This document shows positions 23,782 to 31,866 of a DNA stretch of 35,544 bases, one piece after another. Position 1 is the first letter of the stretch. The number at the start of each line of letters is the position of its first letter. The stretch lies in NCBI GenBank assembly GCA_003154375.1, contig PMDG01000063.1, positions 1 through 35,544 of the forward strand. The letters run 5' to 3'. Under the pieces are notes generated by a model. It saw only the letters and a list, made by a program, of their open reading frames with translations. It had not been told where the DNA came from and ran no database searches. The DNA is from Candidatus Peregrinibacteria bacterium (lineage in GTDB: Bacteria > Patescibacteriota > Gracilibacteria > UM-FILTER-43-11). Made by a program: the position numbers and the translations under genes.

Positions 23782-25253
23782 GCGACCCGAAACCTTACCC
23801 CATCGCCCCCGAGATCCTCGAAACCCGCGACCACGAGCTCCAGTCCAGGCTGCCCGGATTTTACCCGTACGAGTCCGATCTCCAGATCGCCGAGCAGATC
23901 CTTGTTCCCCAGTTGCGCTCGGTTATCTCCGAGGCGTTAGCCAATTTCAATTCAACTCGTGGCGAACTGGCCCTCACCCCACCCTCCCCCGCCGAACTTC
24001 CAAAGCTTTGCGCCGAGGTCGACAAGGCTTTGGATGCCAACCGGAACCTGCTCGATGCCGAGGGATTGGGCAAGCCGCTGTTCGACTACATCCAATCCGT
24101 CCGCGAGTCGATGAAGGCCGAGATGATTGAGACATTCAGGGCGCATTGCCGATCGATGTTCGCCGCCCATGGTGTCACGGATCGGGCAAGCCTCTTGGAA
24201 TTTGGTCCGACTAGATTTAAAAAGACAGATTTTTCTCCCTACAGTAAGGGCTTCGCCTTCGTCAATTTGATTCTTTGCGAGGCTGTTGGCGGTATTCTCA
24301 CGCTTGAACACCTCAGCCGCATCGCCGACATCCTCGGCTGGCCTGAGAAGCCTGAGGAGGAAAGGCTGCAGGGTTTCCGCTCAGCCCTCGCGGTCCACGG
24401 CATCAGAGACCGAAATTCCTTCATCGAGAAGGGGGCGGATTGGTTTAGGAATACCGACTTTCCCCCTTATGGCAAGGGTTGCGCTCTCGCAGGCCTGGTT
24501 TTGGGAGAGGGGGTGAGGTATCCGAGTGTCGAACACCTCAGCCGCATCGCCGACATCCTCGGCTGGCCTGAGAGGTCTGAGGAGGAAAGGTTCCAAGGTT
24601 ACCGCTCCACCCTTGGCGTCCACGGTATAGTTGACCGCAATTCACTCCTGACGAAAGGTTCGAATTGGTTTCGGAGAGCTGACTTTCCCCCCTACGGAAA
24701 GGGCAATGCCTTCGCCAGTCTGATCCTCGGCGAGAGGGCTTACTCATTGTCTCACCCCCACCTCCGCCGTATTGCCGATATCCTTGGTTGGCCTGAAGAG
24801 TCGCCAGAAGAAAAGGCCCAGGACTACCGTGCTGCGCTGGGCATCCACGGCATCGCCGACCGCTCTACGCTTCTCGCGAAGGGGCCGATATGGTTTATGA
24901 AAACTGACTTCCCTCCTTATGGCAAAGGAAAGGCCTTCGCAGGCATGATTCTTTGTGACACAGTGAATATTTTGACCCTTCCTCGCCTCCGCTGTATCGC
25001 CGATATCCTTGGTTGGCATGAGGAGTCTCCGGAAGAAAAGGCCCAGGACTACCGTGCTGCGCTGGTTATCCACGGCGTCGCCGATCGCGCCACCCTTCTT
25101 GCGAAGAGCGTCAACTGGTATGTGAAAACTGACTTTTGCCCCTACGGAAAGGGCACTGCCTTCGCCAGCCTGATCCTAGGTGATTCGGTTTGCCATCTTT
25201 CCCTAGCCCACCTCCGCCGAATCGCCGACATCCTTTTCCCAGAGAAAAAATAA
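23778..25253 (+). CDS. Repeat protein D (5 repeats)
   Basis: 491 residues from ATG 23778 (MSDPKPYPIAPEILETRDHEL); an upstream extension of the frame into gene C is rejected because it is unlike the paralogues. N-terminal domain 1-130, then five repeats that are the most uniform in the cluster, with repeats 3 and 4 sharing endings WPEESPEEKAQDYRAALGI and WHEESPEEKAQDYRAALVI, a sign of recent internal duplication. Some usually Gly positions are Cys here (ILCEAV, ILCDTV). Start and stop overlap the neighbours (ATGA before, TAATG after). No signal peptide or membrane helix. Function unknown. Confidence 0.8.
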   Translation: MSDPKPYPIAPEILETRDHELQSRLPGFYPYESDLQIAEQILVPQLRSVISEALANFNSTRGELALTPPSPAELPKLCAEVDKALDANRNLLDAEGLGKPLFDYIQSVRESMKAEMIETFRAHCRSMFAAHGVTDRASLLEFGPTRFKKTDFSPYSKGFAFVNLILCEAVGGILTLEHLSRIADILGWPEKPEEERLQGFRSALAVHGIRDRNSFIEKGADWFRNTDFPPYGKGCALAGLVLGEGVRYPSVEHLSRIADILGWPERSEEERFQGYRSTLGVHGIVDRNSLLTKGSNWFRRADFPPYGKGNAFASLILGERAYSLSHPHLRRIADILGWPEESPEEKAQDYRAALGIHGIADRSTLLAKGPIWFMKTDFPPYGKGKAFAGMILCDTVNILTLPRLRCIADILGWHEESPEEKAQDYRAALVIHGVADRATLLAKSVNWYVKTDFCPYGKGTAFASLILGDSVCHLSLAHLRRIADILFPEKK

Positions 25254-26491
25254 TGCCCAATCCAACCTACCCCATCGCCCCCAAGATCCTCGAAACCCGC
25301 GAACGCGAGCTCCAATCCAGGCTGCCCGGATTTTACCCTGACCCCGACTCGCTCCAGATCGCCGAGCAGATCCTTATGCCCCAGATACGCTCGGTCATTG
25401 CCGAGACCCTGTCCAATTTCAATTCAACTCGTGGCGAACTGGCCCTCACTCCACCCTCTCCCGCCGAGCTTCCGGCTCTTTGCGCCGAGGTCGACAAGTC
25501 CCTCGACGCCAACCGCGATTTGCTCGATTCCGATGGGCTGGGCAAGCCGTTGTTCGATTACGTCCGCTCCGTCCGCGAATCGGTGAAGGCCGAGATGATC
25601 GAGGCGTTCAAGGCCCATTGCCGATCGTTGCTGGCAACCCATGGCGTGACCGACCGCACAACCCTGCTCGCGAAGCGGACGAGATGGTTCATCCAAGCTG
25701 AGTTTCCGCCCTTTGGTAAGGGCATGGCTTTCATCGGTCTTATACTCGGTGAGACGATTTATAATCTTTCACTTGTCCATCTTAACCGTATCGCCGATTT
25801 CTTAATCATCCCCGAGCTTTCCGAGGAGACAAAATGTAAATTCCGCTCAGTCCTTGCCAACCATGGAGTGACGGATCGCAATTCTCTCCTCGCGAAAGGG
25901 ACGTTGTGGTTCCAGCAAACTGACTTCACGCCCTTCGGCACGGGACAGGTTTTCGCCGGTCTGATCCTTGGTGAGACTGTAGCTTATCCAACCGTCGCTT
26001 GCATTCACCGCGTTACCGATGCTCTCGGTCTCCCCGATCTATCGGAGGAGACGAAAGAAGGATTGTGTTCTGCCCTTGCAACTCACGGTATCGTCGACCG
26101 CGTCACCCTGTTCGATAGGGGGACCGCATGGCTCAAGTCTCCCAAGGCTCAGTTCCCACCCTTTGGAGGGGGTCACAGGCTTCTCAGTTTCACGTTGGGC
26201 GAAACGGTTCATGATATCAGCCTCGGTCACCTTGGGCGTCTTGCGGACATCCTAAGCCTCCCGCAATTTTCAGGGTCTACGAAAAAGGCGTTTTTATCCG
26301 CCCTGGCCGCACACGGCATTGTCGACCGCGCCACCCTCGTCGCGAAGGGGCCGACATGGTTAAAGAGGTCGGATTTCTTCCCTTACGGAAAGGGTATGGC
26401 TTTTGTAGGCAAGATACTCGGCGATACGGTTTACAATCTCTCCCTGGGCCACCTTCAGCGTGTCGCCGACATCCTATTCCCCGAAAAATAA
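25253..26491 (+). CDS. Repeat protein E (4 repeats)
   Basis: 412 residues from ATG 25253 (MPNPTYPIAPKILETRERELQ). N-terminal domain 1-127 is complete; four repeats follow, the third with the FPPFGGGHRL variant and the last ending RVADILFPEK. It is the shortest intact member. Its TAA shares a base with the ATG of the gene D junction pattern (TAATG) at both ends, the second one leading into the truncated copy F. Function unknown. Confidence 0.8.
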   Translation: MPNPTYPIAPKILETRERELQSRLPGFYPDPDSLQIAEQILMPQIRSVIAETLSNFNSTRGELALTPPSPAELPALCAEVDKSLDANRDLLDSDGLGKPLFDYVRSVRESVKAEMIEAFKAHCRSLLATHGVTDRTTLLAKRTRWFIQAEFPPFGKGMAFIGLILGETIYNLSLVHLNRIADFLIIPELSEETKCKFRSVLANHGVTDRNSLLAKGTLWFQQTDFTPFGTGQVFAGLILGETVAYPTVACIHRVTDALGLPDLSEETKEGLCSALATHGIVDRVTLFDRGTAWLKSPKAQFPPFGGGHRLLSFTLGETVHDISLGHLGRLADILSLPQFSGSTKKAFLSALAAHGIVDRATLVAKGPTWLKRSDFFPYGKGMAFVGKILGDTVYNLSLGHLQRVADILFPEK

Positions 26492-26574
26492 TGAGCGACC
26501 CGAAACCTTACCCCATCGTCCCCGAACTCTTCGAAACCCGCTTCAGGTTATTTGCTATAATGTCCCCGATCTAA
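26491..26574 (+). pseudogene. Truncated sixth repeat-gene copy (F)
   Basis: The ATG at 26491 overlaps the stop of gene E exactly as in the intact junctions and encodes MSDPKPYPIVPELFETR, the first 17 residues of the family, then changes abruptly to unrelated codons and stops. The break coincides with the start of the promoter region of the FecR gene, so the right edge of the tandem array was cut here. Confidence 0.8.
26556..26561 (+). promoter_or_regulatory. Extended -10 promoter of the FecR lipoprotein gene
   Basis: TATAAT preceded by TGC (extended -10), 23 bases before the ATG at 26584. No -35 match is needed for this class. The leader is short and lacks a Shine-Dalgarno sequence. Confidence 0.6.
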
Positions 26575-26583
26575 TTTTCCCAT

Positions 26584-28389
26584 ATGAAAAAATTCATCTC
26601 CTCCACGTTAATTGTCCTGATTTTCGCAACCCTCGTCGCGGGATGCACAGCAATCGATCCAAAAAGGGTTGGTGAAGTCGCCCCAGTCAAAGTCGCCGAC
26701 AACACCCAAAAAACAGAATCGGTCGACCAACTTTTGGCACCGCCCACAGGAAAAGATCTTTATGAAGACCAAACGATCCTGAAAATGGGCAAGGGCAAGG
26801 CCATAGTCCAGCATTCCAACGGGATCGAGGAATCGGTCGATTCCCAACTCGCTGTGGTTCCCGGGGACACGATCATCGTCCAGATGGGCGGGGCGGGCAC
26901 AGTAGAATGGTTCGACGATTCCATCAGCCGCTTGAAGGAAGGCACGACCCTCACGATCGACAAGGCGGATTTTGATACCTCAGATATCACCAAGACCGCC
27001 ATCAATTTCCATGTGGTCAAAGGCGAGATCTGGAACAAGGTCCGAGGTCTGGTGAATCCCGATTCGGAGTTCTTGAGCTATGCGGGTTCCGTGGTTTCGG
27101 GTGTGCGAGGGTCGGTTTACAACCTAACCGTGGAAGGGTCAAATGTTACAGTGGAATCAGTGGAACATTCCGCCTTTTTGGCGCCAGTGGACCTGAAAAC
27201 CAATACAATAGGGGCGGAAAAGCGGATCGTGCGTGGCCAGCTGGCCAAATTCATCGGCAAGGGTTCCATAAAATTGGCAGTCATCGCTCCAAAACGTTTG
27301 AATGCCGAGTGGTTCACGGGCAACGGGAGCGAGGACAAGACGGCTTCCACGCTATGGGCCCAGAAGAACAAAGAACGCCTCATCAATCGAATCGGCGCGC
27401 TTCCGGGCGATCCTGGTTACGTGGATAAAACGAATCGCCTTCAGGCCGCCTTGGACGCCATCAAAGATCCAACTGCCCATGCGGAGTTTCAGGCCCGCTT
27501 GGCTCAGCTCAAGGCCAATGAGGACGTGGCTTTGGCGCTCAAAAACCCCGACTCGCTCAATGCCGAATCCGCCACTTCCGCTTTCGATTCGGTCCAGTCG
27601 GCGATCCAGGCGACCGGCCTGTCCGATGAGGTCAGGAAACGTTTGAAGGCGGAGGCCCAGACCCAGTTGCAGGTGCTCGATCGTTCCCTTGAGAATGCGC
27701 TTCCCGAGACCGATTCGGCATTCAAGGTCAAAGACGCTCTTCGCAATACCGAGGTGAAACTGGCTCCCGATGAGAAGGCCCAAAAGGTGATCAAGGAAAA
27801 ACTGTTGGAGCGCACCTATTTCGAGCTGAACGATGCCAAGAGCAATCCCGATTTCGTGATGCCCAAGGATTTGAGCGCCAAGTTCACGGATGTGCAGGCT
27901 CAGCTCAAAACCGTTTCCGATTTCTGGCAGGACAACCAGGCTTTCCAGAACGATTACATGAATATCATAAAGGATATCCAAGCGAATCCGACCGATCCGG
28001 CTGCTATCCAAAAACTCCAGAATTATTTCCAGGATCCTGTTATCCAGCAAAAGCTGCAAGAGACGCAAAAGGTGATGGAACAGGCGCTCCCGGCCATCCA
28101 GGAGCAGCTCAAAAACCTCCCAGCGGGAACTTTGCCGACCACAGAGCTTCCCACCGCGAATCTTCCGACTGTGGATTCCAAGGTCAATTTGCTCGGGGCC
28201 CCGGCTGTGGATGTTCCTACCCTTCCTGGGAATCCAACGGTAGAGCCTGCGCCGAGCACCGACACTGCGCCTGTCGAGCCCAGTGCGATTGCTCCAACGA
28301 CCACTATTCCTCTCGATTCTGTCAAAATTCCGACCATTGCCCCCTCGACCCTCAATTTGCTGAATACGAAACTTCCGCTCATCCGATGA
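26584..28389 (+). CDS. FecR-domain lipoprotein
   Basis: 601 residues. A lipoprotein signal ends in the lipobox LVAGC with Cys21. Residues ~65-205 form a FecR domain (VVPGDTIIVQMGGAGTVEWFDDS, ISRLKEGTTLTI, VVSGVRGSVYNL), a periplasmic or surface module in signalling and anchoring. Residues ~235-470 are helical and charged, resembling the DUF5667-type segments often found after FecR domains. The C-terminal 90 residues are Pro/Thr-rich and unstructured (LPTTELPTANLPTV). It is followed after 31 bases by a CHASE2 adenylate cyclase gene, a pairing that suggests one envelope-sensing unit. Its own extended -10 promoter lies just upstream. Confidence 0.85.
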   Translation: MKKFISSTLIVLIFATLVAGCTAIDPKRVGEVAPVKVADNTQKTESVDQLLAPPTGKDLYEDQTILKMGKGKAIVQHSNGIEESVDSQLAVVPGDTIIVQMGGAGTVEWFDDSISRLKEGTTLTIDKADFDTSDITKTAINFHVVKGEIWNKVRGLVNPDSEFLSYAGSVVSGVRGSVYNLTVEGSNVTVESVEHSAFLAPVDLKTNTIGAEKRIVRGQLAKFIGKGSIKLAVIAPKRLNAEWFTGNGSEDKTASTLWAQKNKERLINRIGALPGDPGYVDKTNRLQAALDAIKDPTAHAEFQARLAQLKANEDVALALKNPDSLNAESATSAFDSVQSAIQATGLSDEVRKRLKAEAQTQLQVLDRSLENALPETDSAFKVKDALRNTEVKLAPDEKAQKVIKEKLLERTYFELNDAKSNPDFVMPKDLSAKFTDVQAQLKTVSDFWQDNQAFQNDYMNIIKDIQANPTDPAAIQKLQNYFQDPVIQQKLQETQKVMEQALPAIQEQLKNLPAGTLPTTELPTANLPTVDSKVNLLGAPAVDVPTLPGNPTVEPAPSTDTAPVEPSAIAPTTTIPLDSVKIPTIAPSTLNLLNTKLPLIR

Positions 28390-28420
28390 GTGAGAAATAG
28401 TTTTTCAGTTTAAAATTATT

Positions 28421-30496
28421 ATGAAAAAACGAACCAAGGTCAAACTCCTATTTTTCCTATTTGTATCTCTGGTCTTCGGCCTGCTGTTCGCCATGATGAT
28501 TCAGCGGCAATGGTTTCAGACGTGGCATCTTAAATTCAGCAATTTTCTCTATCATCAGTCGGCCAGCGAGGCCTCTTCGGACATCGTGCTTGTGGCCATC
28601 GATGACAAGTCGTTTGCCCGCAAGAACGCCAGCGAACTCAAAACGCTCCAATTCACAAAATCCGACTACGCCCAAGTAATTCAAAATCTTGAAAAGGCGG
28701 GGGCAAGAGCCATCGGCATCGACGTGATATTTTCCGAAAACTCGGATGCCAAAGATAAGGCGGCGCTTGTGGAGGTATTGAAACAGCACGACAACATTGT
28801 TTTGGCCGCAGAGCCCAAGACGCCAAAAACCACTGGTCTCAAACCTTTACCTGAGTTCATGCAGGCCCACCCCGAAAATATGGGCTCCATTTTGTTCGAG
28901 ACCGATCCGGATAATCTGATCCGCCGGCAGGGCATCGTGTACGACGACCCGGGTGCCCCCGTGGCCTTCGCCGTCCAATTGGCTCGGGTTGCGCTAAACT
29001 TGCTTCCATCCGATTCAAAACCCACGCCCCAAGGTTACGAGCTGATGCCGTTCGCGGTCCGTGTGGGGGCCGAAAAGGTGCCTCCGATCCGGATTCCGTT
29101 GGATGCCTCCGGCAAAATGATGATCAATTTCTTCGGCGGCCCCAACAGCTTCCACTCTGTGTCGTTCGTGGACGTTTTGGGAAATCAATTCGTCGATCGG
29201 AAGTCGGGCACTCCATTGGATATGAAAGGCAAAATAGTCCTGATTGGCGAGATGGGAACCGGCCTTCACGACGAGCAATATGTTCCCACCTCCATGAGCC
29301 GCCCCATGCCTGGGGTCGAGATCCATGCGAATGCGCTCCAAACCATTCTTTCCCGCCGTTTTTTGACCGAGCAGTCGACTTGGGGGGTCTGGCTCGTGAG
29401 TTTGGCTGCGATTGTGTTGGGCCTGGCCCTGTTCCTGAATCTCGGGATCCTCTTTTCATTGGTTTATCTGGCGTTGGCTTGGGCGTTTTACACCGTGGCC
29501 ATTTGGGGAAAATTCGAGTATGGCTTGATCCTGAACACGGTTTTCCCTTATCTGGCGTTGCTCATCACGTTTATGGTCGCCTATCTGTTCCGTTATTTCA
29601 CCGAGGTTCGCCATTCGCGCCACACGGAAAAGGCGTTTTCAAAATATGTGAGCCACCACGTGGTCAAAAAGATCCTCGAGCACCCGGAGCAGCTGAAGCT
29701 CGGGGGCGAGAAAAAGGAGATGACAGTTCTGTTTTCAGACATCGCCGGCTTCACCACAATTTCCGAGAAGTCTCAACCCGAGCAATTGGTCGAACAGCTC
29801 AACGAGTATCTCGACACCATGACTGGCATCATTCTGGATAGCGATGGGACGCTCGATAAGTATATCGGCGATGCGATCATGGCCTTTTGGGGCGCCCCCT
29901 TGCACATGGCCAACCACGCTACGCGGGCGTGCTTGGCCTCACTCGAATACCAAGCCAAACTCGCCGATCTTCGGAGGAAATGGGTCGCCGAGGGCCGCCT
30001 TCCGTTCAGCGCCCGCATCGGCCTTAACACGGGCCCCATGGTCGTGGGGAACATGGGTTCGCATCGCCACTTCAACTACACCGTGATCGGCGATGCCGTG
30101 AACCTGGCCTCGCGCCTTGAAAGCGTGAACAAAGTGTTCGGAACCGACATCCTGATCTCGGAATCCACGTACCACGGGGCCAAGGACCACATCGAGGTTC
30201 GAGAAATCGACCTAATCGTGGTGAAGGGCAAGTCCAAGCCGATCCGCATCTATGAGCTGATAGCAAAAAAAGACGGATTGACCGATCTTCAGAAAAAAAG
30301 AAACCATCAATTCCACGAAGGTCTCTTGGAATACCGCAAACAGGAATGGGACAAGGCCATCCATTCATTCAAAAAGACCTTGGACATCGCCCAAGACGAC
30401 GGTCCTTCGAAAACCTACATCGAACGATGTGAGCACCTTCGTCACGAAAAATTGCCCCATGATTGGGATGGGAGCTACACAATGAAGACGAAATAG
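28421..30496 (+). CDS. CHASE2-domain class III adenylate cyclase
   Basis: 691 residues. TM1 (8-27), an extracytoplasmic CHASE2 sensor domain (~35-318), three transmembrane helices (~322-392), then the class III cyclase domain (~430-610) and a short TPR-like tail. Catalytic residues are all visible: metal-binding Asp440 (FSDIAGFT) and Asp484 (KYIGDAIMAFWG), adenine-specifying Lys480 and Thr554 (YTVIGD), transition-state Asn561 and Arg565 (NLASRLE). The Lys/Thr pair predicts ATP as substrate, so cAMP is made in response to an external signal. It is cotranscribed with the FecR lipoprotein gene, whose product could deliver that signal (inference). Confidence 0.92.
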   Translation: MKKRTKVKLLFFLFVSLVFGLLFAMMIQRQWFQTWHLKFSNFLYHQSASEASSDIVLVAIDDKSFARKNASELKTLQFTKSDYAQVIQNLEKAGARAIGIDVIFSENSDAKDKAALVEVLKQHDNIVLAAEPKTPKTTGLKPLPEFMQAHPENMGSILFETDPDNLIRRQGIVYDDPGAPVAFAVQLARVALNLLPSDSKPTPQGYELMPFAVRVGAEKVPPIRIPLDASGKMMINFFGGPNSFHSVSFVDVLGNQFVDRKSGTPLDMKGKIVLIGEMGTGLHDEQYVPTSMSRPMPGVEIHANALQTILSRRFLTEQSTWGVWLVSLAAIVLGLALFLNLGILFSLVYLALAWAFYTVAIWGKFEYGLILNTVFPYLALLITFMVAYLFRYFTEVRHSRHTEKAFSKYVSHHVVKKILEHPEQLKLGGEKKEMTVLFSDIAGFTTISEKSQPEQLVEQLNEYLDTMTGIILDSDGTLDKYIGDAIMAFWGAPLHMANHATRACLASLEYQAKLADLRRKWVAEGRLPFSARIGLNTGPMVVGNMGSHRHFNYTVIGDAVNLASRLESVNKVFGTDILISESTYHGAKDHIEVREIDLIVVKGKSKPIRIYELIAKKDGLTDLQKKRNHQFHEGLLEYRKQEWDKAIHSFKKTLDIAQDDGPSKTYIERCEHLRHEKLPHDWDGSYTMKTK

Positions 30497-30627
30497 CCCT
30501 CACCCCGTCTTCTCGCTACGCATTCGCGGCGCTGAAATCGGCCCTCTCCCCACGGGAGAGGGACCTCTTGGGCGAGAATCCCTCCGAAGACTTAGCGAAG
30601 AAGGGTGAGCCCAAGAGTGGGTGAGGG
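30497..30627. repeat. REP-like three-stem repeat
   Basis: Outer arms CCCTCACCC (30497-30505) and GGGTGAGGG (30619-30627) enclose two perfect hairpin stems, 30542-30550/30554-30562 and 30565-30573/30609-30617 (9 bp each). This three-way fold with C-rich and G-rich ends is typical of dispersed REP/MITE-like elements. It starts right after the cyclase stop codon and could also end its transcript. Confidence 0.65.
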
Positions 30628-30637
30628 GCATTGAGAA

Positions 30638-30665
30638 GAGGCGCACCGATAAATTGGTGCGCCTC
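30638..30665 (-). terminator. Terminator of the 130-residue protein gene
   Basis: A perfect 10-bp GC-rich stem (30638-30647 with 30656-30665) with an 8-base loop, 30 bases after the minus-strand stop. The T content after the stem on the minus strand is modest. Confidence 0.6.
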
Positions 30666-30694
30666 AGAATGTTGTGAATCACGGATGAAGTGAA

Positions 30695-31087
30695 CTAGAT
30701 CGTGGCCTGCATCTGCGGGACCTCGACCGGGACCATGTGGTTCGGGAGGATCTGCTTCTGCGGCTTGATCTTGGGCTTCTGCTGCTCGTTCTTCTTGTCG
30801 AGCTCGTCGGAGGTGGTGATGAACGCGAGCGTGAGCTGCTCGGTCACCACGATCCTGTTCTCCGTGGGCCGCGGGTCGCGGGTGAAGAACGCATGGATCT
30901 TCGAGGACCAGCCGTTGCCGTGGGGCTTCAAGGTGATCTTGACCCTGATGCCCGGGTTGGGCGGGATGGTGGACATCTTGTCCTGGGCGCTGGAGACGAT
31001 CGCAGTCATGATCGTAGCCTTCAGTGCCTCGTCCTCAATCGTGTTGAGATCGCTCAAGCTCGTGATAACCTTCGAACGTCCCTTCAT
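30695..31087 (-). CDS. Unknown 130-residue protein with extreme codon bias
   Basis: Not recognised. It begins MKGRSKVITSLSDLNTIEDE, has a central stretch with alternating beta-like residues (IRVKITLKPHGNGW, RIVVTEQLTLAFITT), and a Lys/Gln/Pro-rich tail. No membrane helix or signal. Three frames overlap here; the minus frame is chosen because it has a good GGAGGT Shine-Dalgarno sequence 6 bases before its ATG, a near-consensus promoter (31223-31250) and a terminator. All 13 lysines are AAG and almost every codon ends in G or C, unlike neighbouring genes. That pattern fits very high expression or foreign origin. Function unknown. Confidence 0.75.
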   Translation of the reverse strand: MKGRSKVITSLSDLNTIEDEALKATIMTAIVSSAQDKMSTIPPNPGIRVKITLKPHGNGWSSKIHAFFTRDPRPTENRIVVTEQLTLAFITTSDELDKKNEQQKPKIKPQKQILPNHMVPVEVPQMQATI

Positions 31088-31222
31088 GTAACCTCCAACT
31101 GGCTGTTGTGGGTTTGTGTGAAGTGATTCGCAACATGTCCTGCGACTGATTGGCGTCCAACGCCGATAAAGGAGCGTGAGCCCCTCGTGCCGGGATGTAA
31201 ACGCACTAGGCAGAACGTGTGT

Positions 31223-31250
31223 ATTTTACCCAAGTTATATAGCTTGTCAA
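31223..31250 (-). promoter_or_regulatory. Strong promoter of the 130-residue protein gene
   Basis: On the minus strand TTGACA (31245-31250) and TAAAAT (31223-31228) are separated by 16 bases. The transcript would have a leader of about 125 bases, including a small hairpin (GGCGT TGG ACGCC) and a Shine-Dalgarno sequence. The 282-base gap to the PurN-like gene on the other side holds nothing else apart from that gene's -10. Confidence 0.7.
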
Positions 31251-31369
31251 ACCATTTTTTTGTTGTAGAAGTGATTTATCTTGGCGCCACTCGGAAATGG
31301 GGACCGTTGAAATAACCCTCTCGCCCTAATCACTGGGATGTTTTATAATGTCGGAAGTAATCCAAACCT

Positions 31370-31747
31370 ATGCCCAAAATCGCTTTCCTTTCCTCTGGCT
31401 CTGGCGACCATTTCCAGTCGCTGATTGATTCAAAAAAGTCGGGACAGCTCAAGGCCGAGATCGTCTGTCTGATCACGGACAAGGCCGATTGTGGCGCGGC
31501 CCAGAAAGCTCGTGCGTCTGGTGTCCGTGTCTATTATTTCGACGCGCGTGAGGTGGATCCAAAAATCTATGACGATGAGGTGATTGCCACCTTGGATTTT
31601 TTCAGGGTCGATTGGGTAGCCTTGGATGGCTACGATCGTGAAATGACTTCAGCGCTAAGGGGGAAAGTCGATGGACGCCTTGTCCATCTGGAGACGGAGG
31701 AGTCCGTTTCGCAATTTATTAAAAAAGTTGTCGACGAGGGGGAATAG
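31370..31747 (+). CDS. PurN-like formyltransferase N-terminal fragment or divergent domain
   Basis: 125 residues resembling the N-terminal half of phosphoribosylglycinamide formyltransferase: the nucleotide-binding start KIAFLSSGSGDHFQSLID (compare ISGxGSNLQAII), CLITDKADCGAAQKARASGV, and the YDDEVIATLDFFRVDWVALDGYDR helix-strand (compare VVLAGFMR). It stops where the enzyme has its catalytic NIHPSLLP block; only GRLVHLETEE follows, so the Asn, His and Asp of the active site are missing. It is either a degenerate or truncated gene, or a divergent non-catalytic protein. A TATAAT at 31344-31349 precedes it. Confidence 0.6.
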   Translation: MPKIAFLSSGSGDHFQSLIDSKKSGQLKAEIVCLITDKADCGAAQKARASGVRVYYFDAREVDPKIYDDEVIATLDFFRVDWVALDGYDREMTSALRGKVDGRLVHLETEESVSQFIKKVVDEGE

Positions 31748-31866
31748 TCACTACGTCGGCCTGGGCGTGGTGCAGGCCCAGCACTATTTGGGATTGCCTG
31801 AGATGATTTTCATCCTGTTTCAGAGGTCGATTGGGTTCTTGTGGTAGGATTTATCCATTATCTGAA

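Noticed and set aside
18288-25073. Many open frames on the minus strand within the repeat genes
   Set aside because: They recur at the same place in each repeat and mirror the plus-strand repeats; they are shadows caused by codon usage.
17922-26491. CRISPR array or TAL-effector repeats
   Set aside because: The ~222-bp periodicity is coding repeats with diverged DNA, not identical short repeats with spacers; the unit is twice the TAL length and lacks its LTP.QVVAIAS signature.
30702-31126. Two long plus-strand frames opposite the 130-residue gene
   Set aside because: The minus frame alone has promoter, SD and terminator, and its G/C-ending codons explain the stop-free opposite frames.
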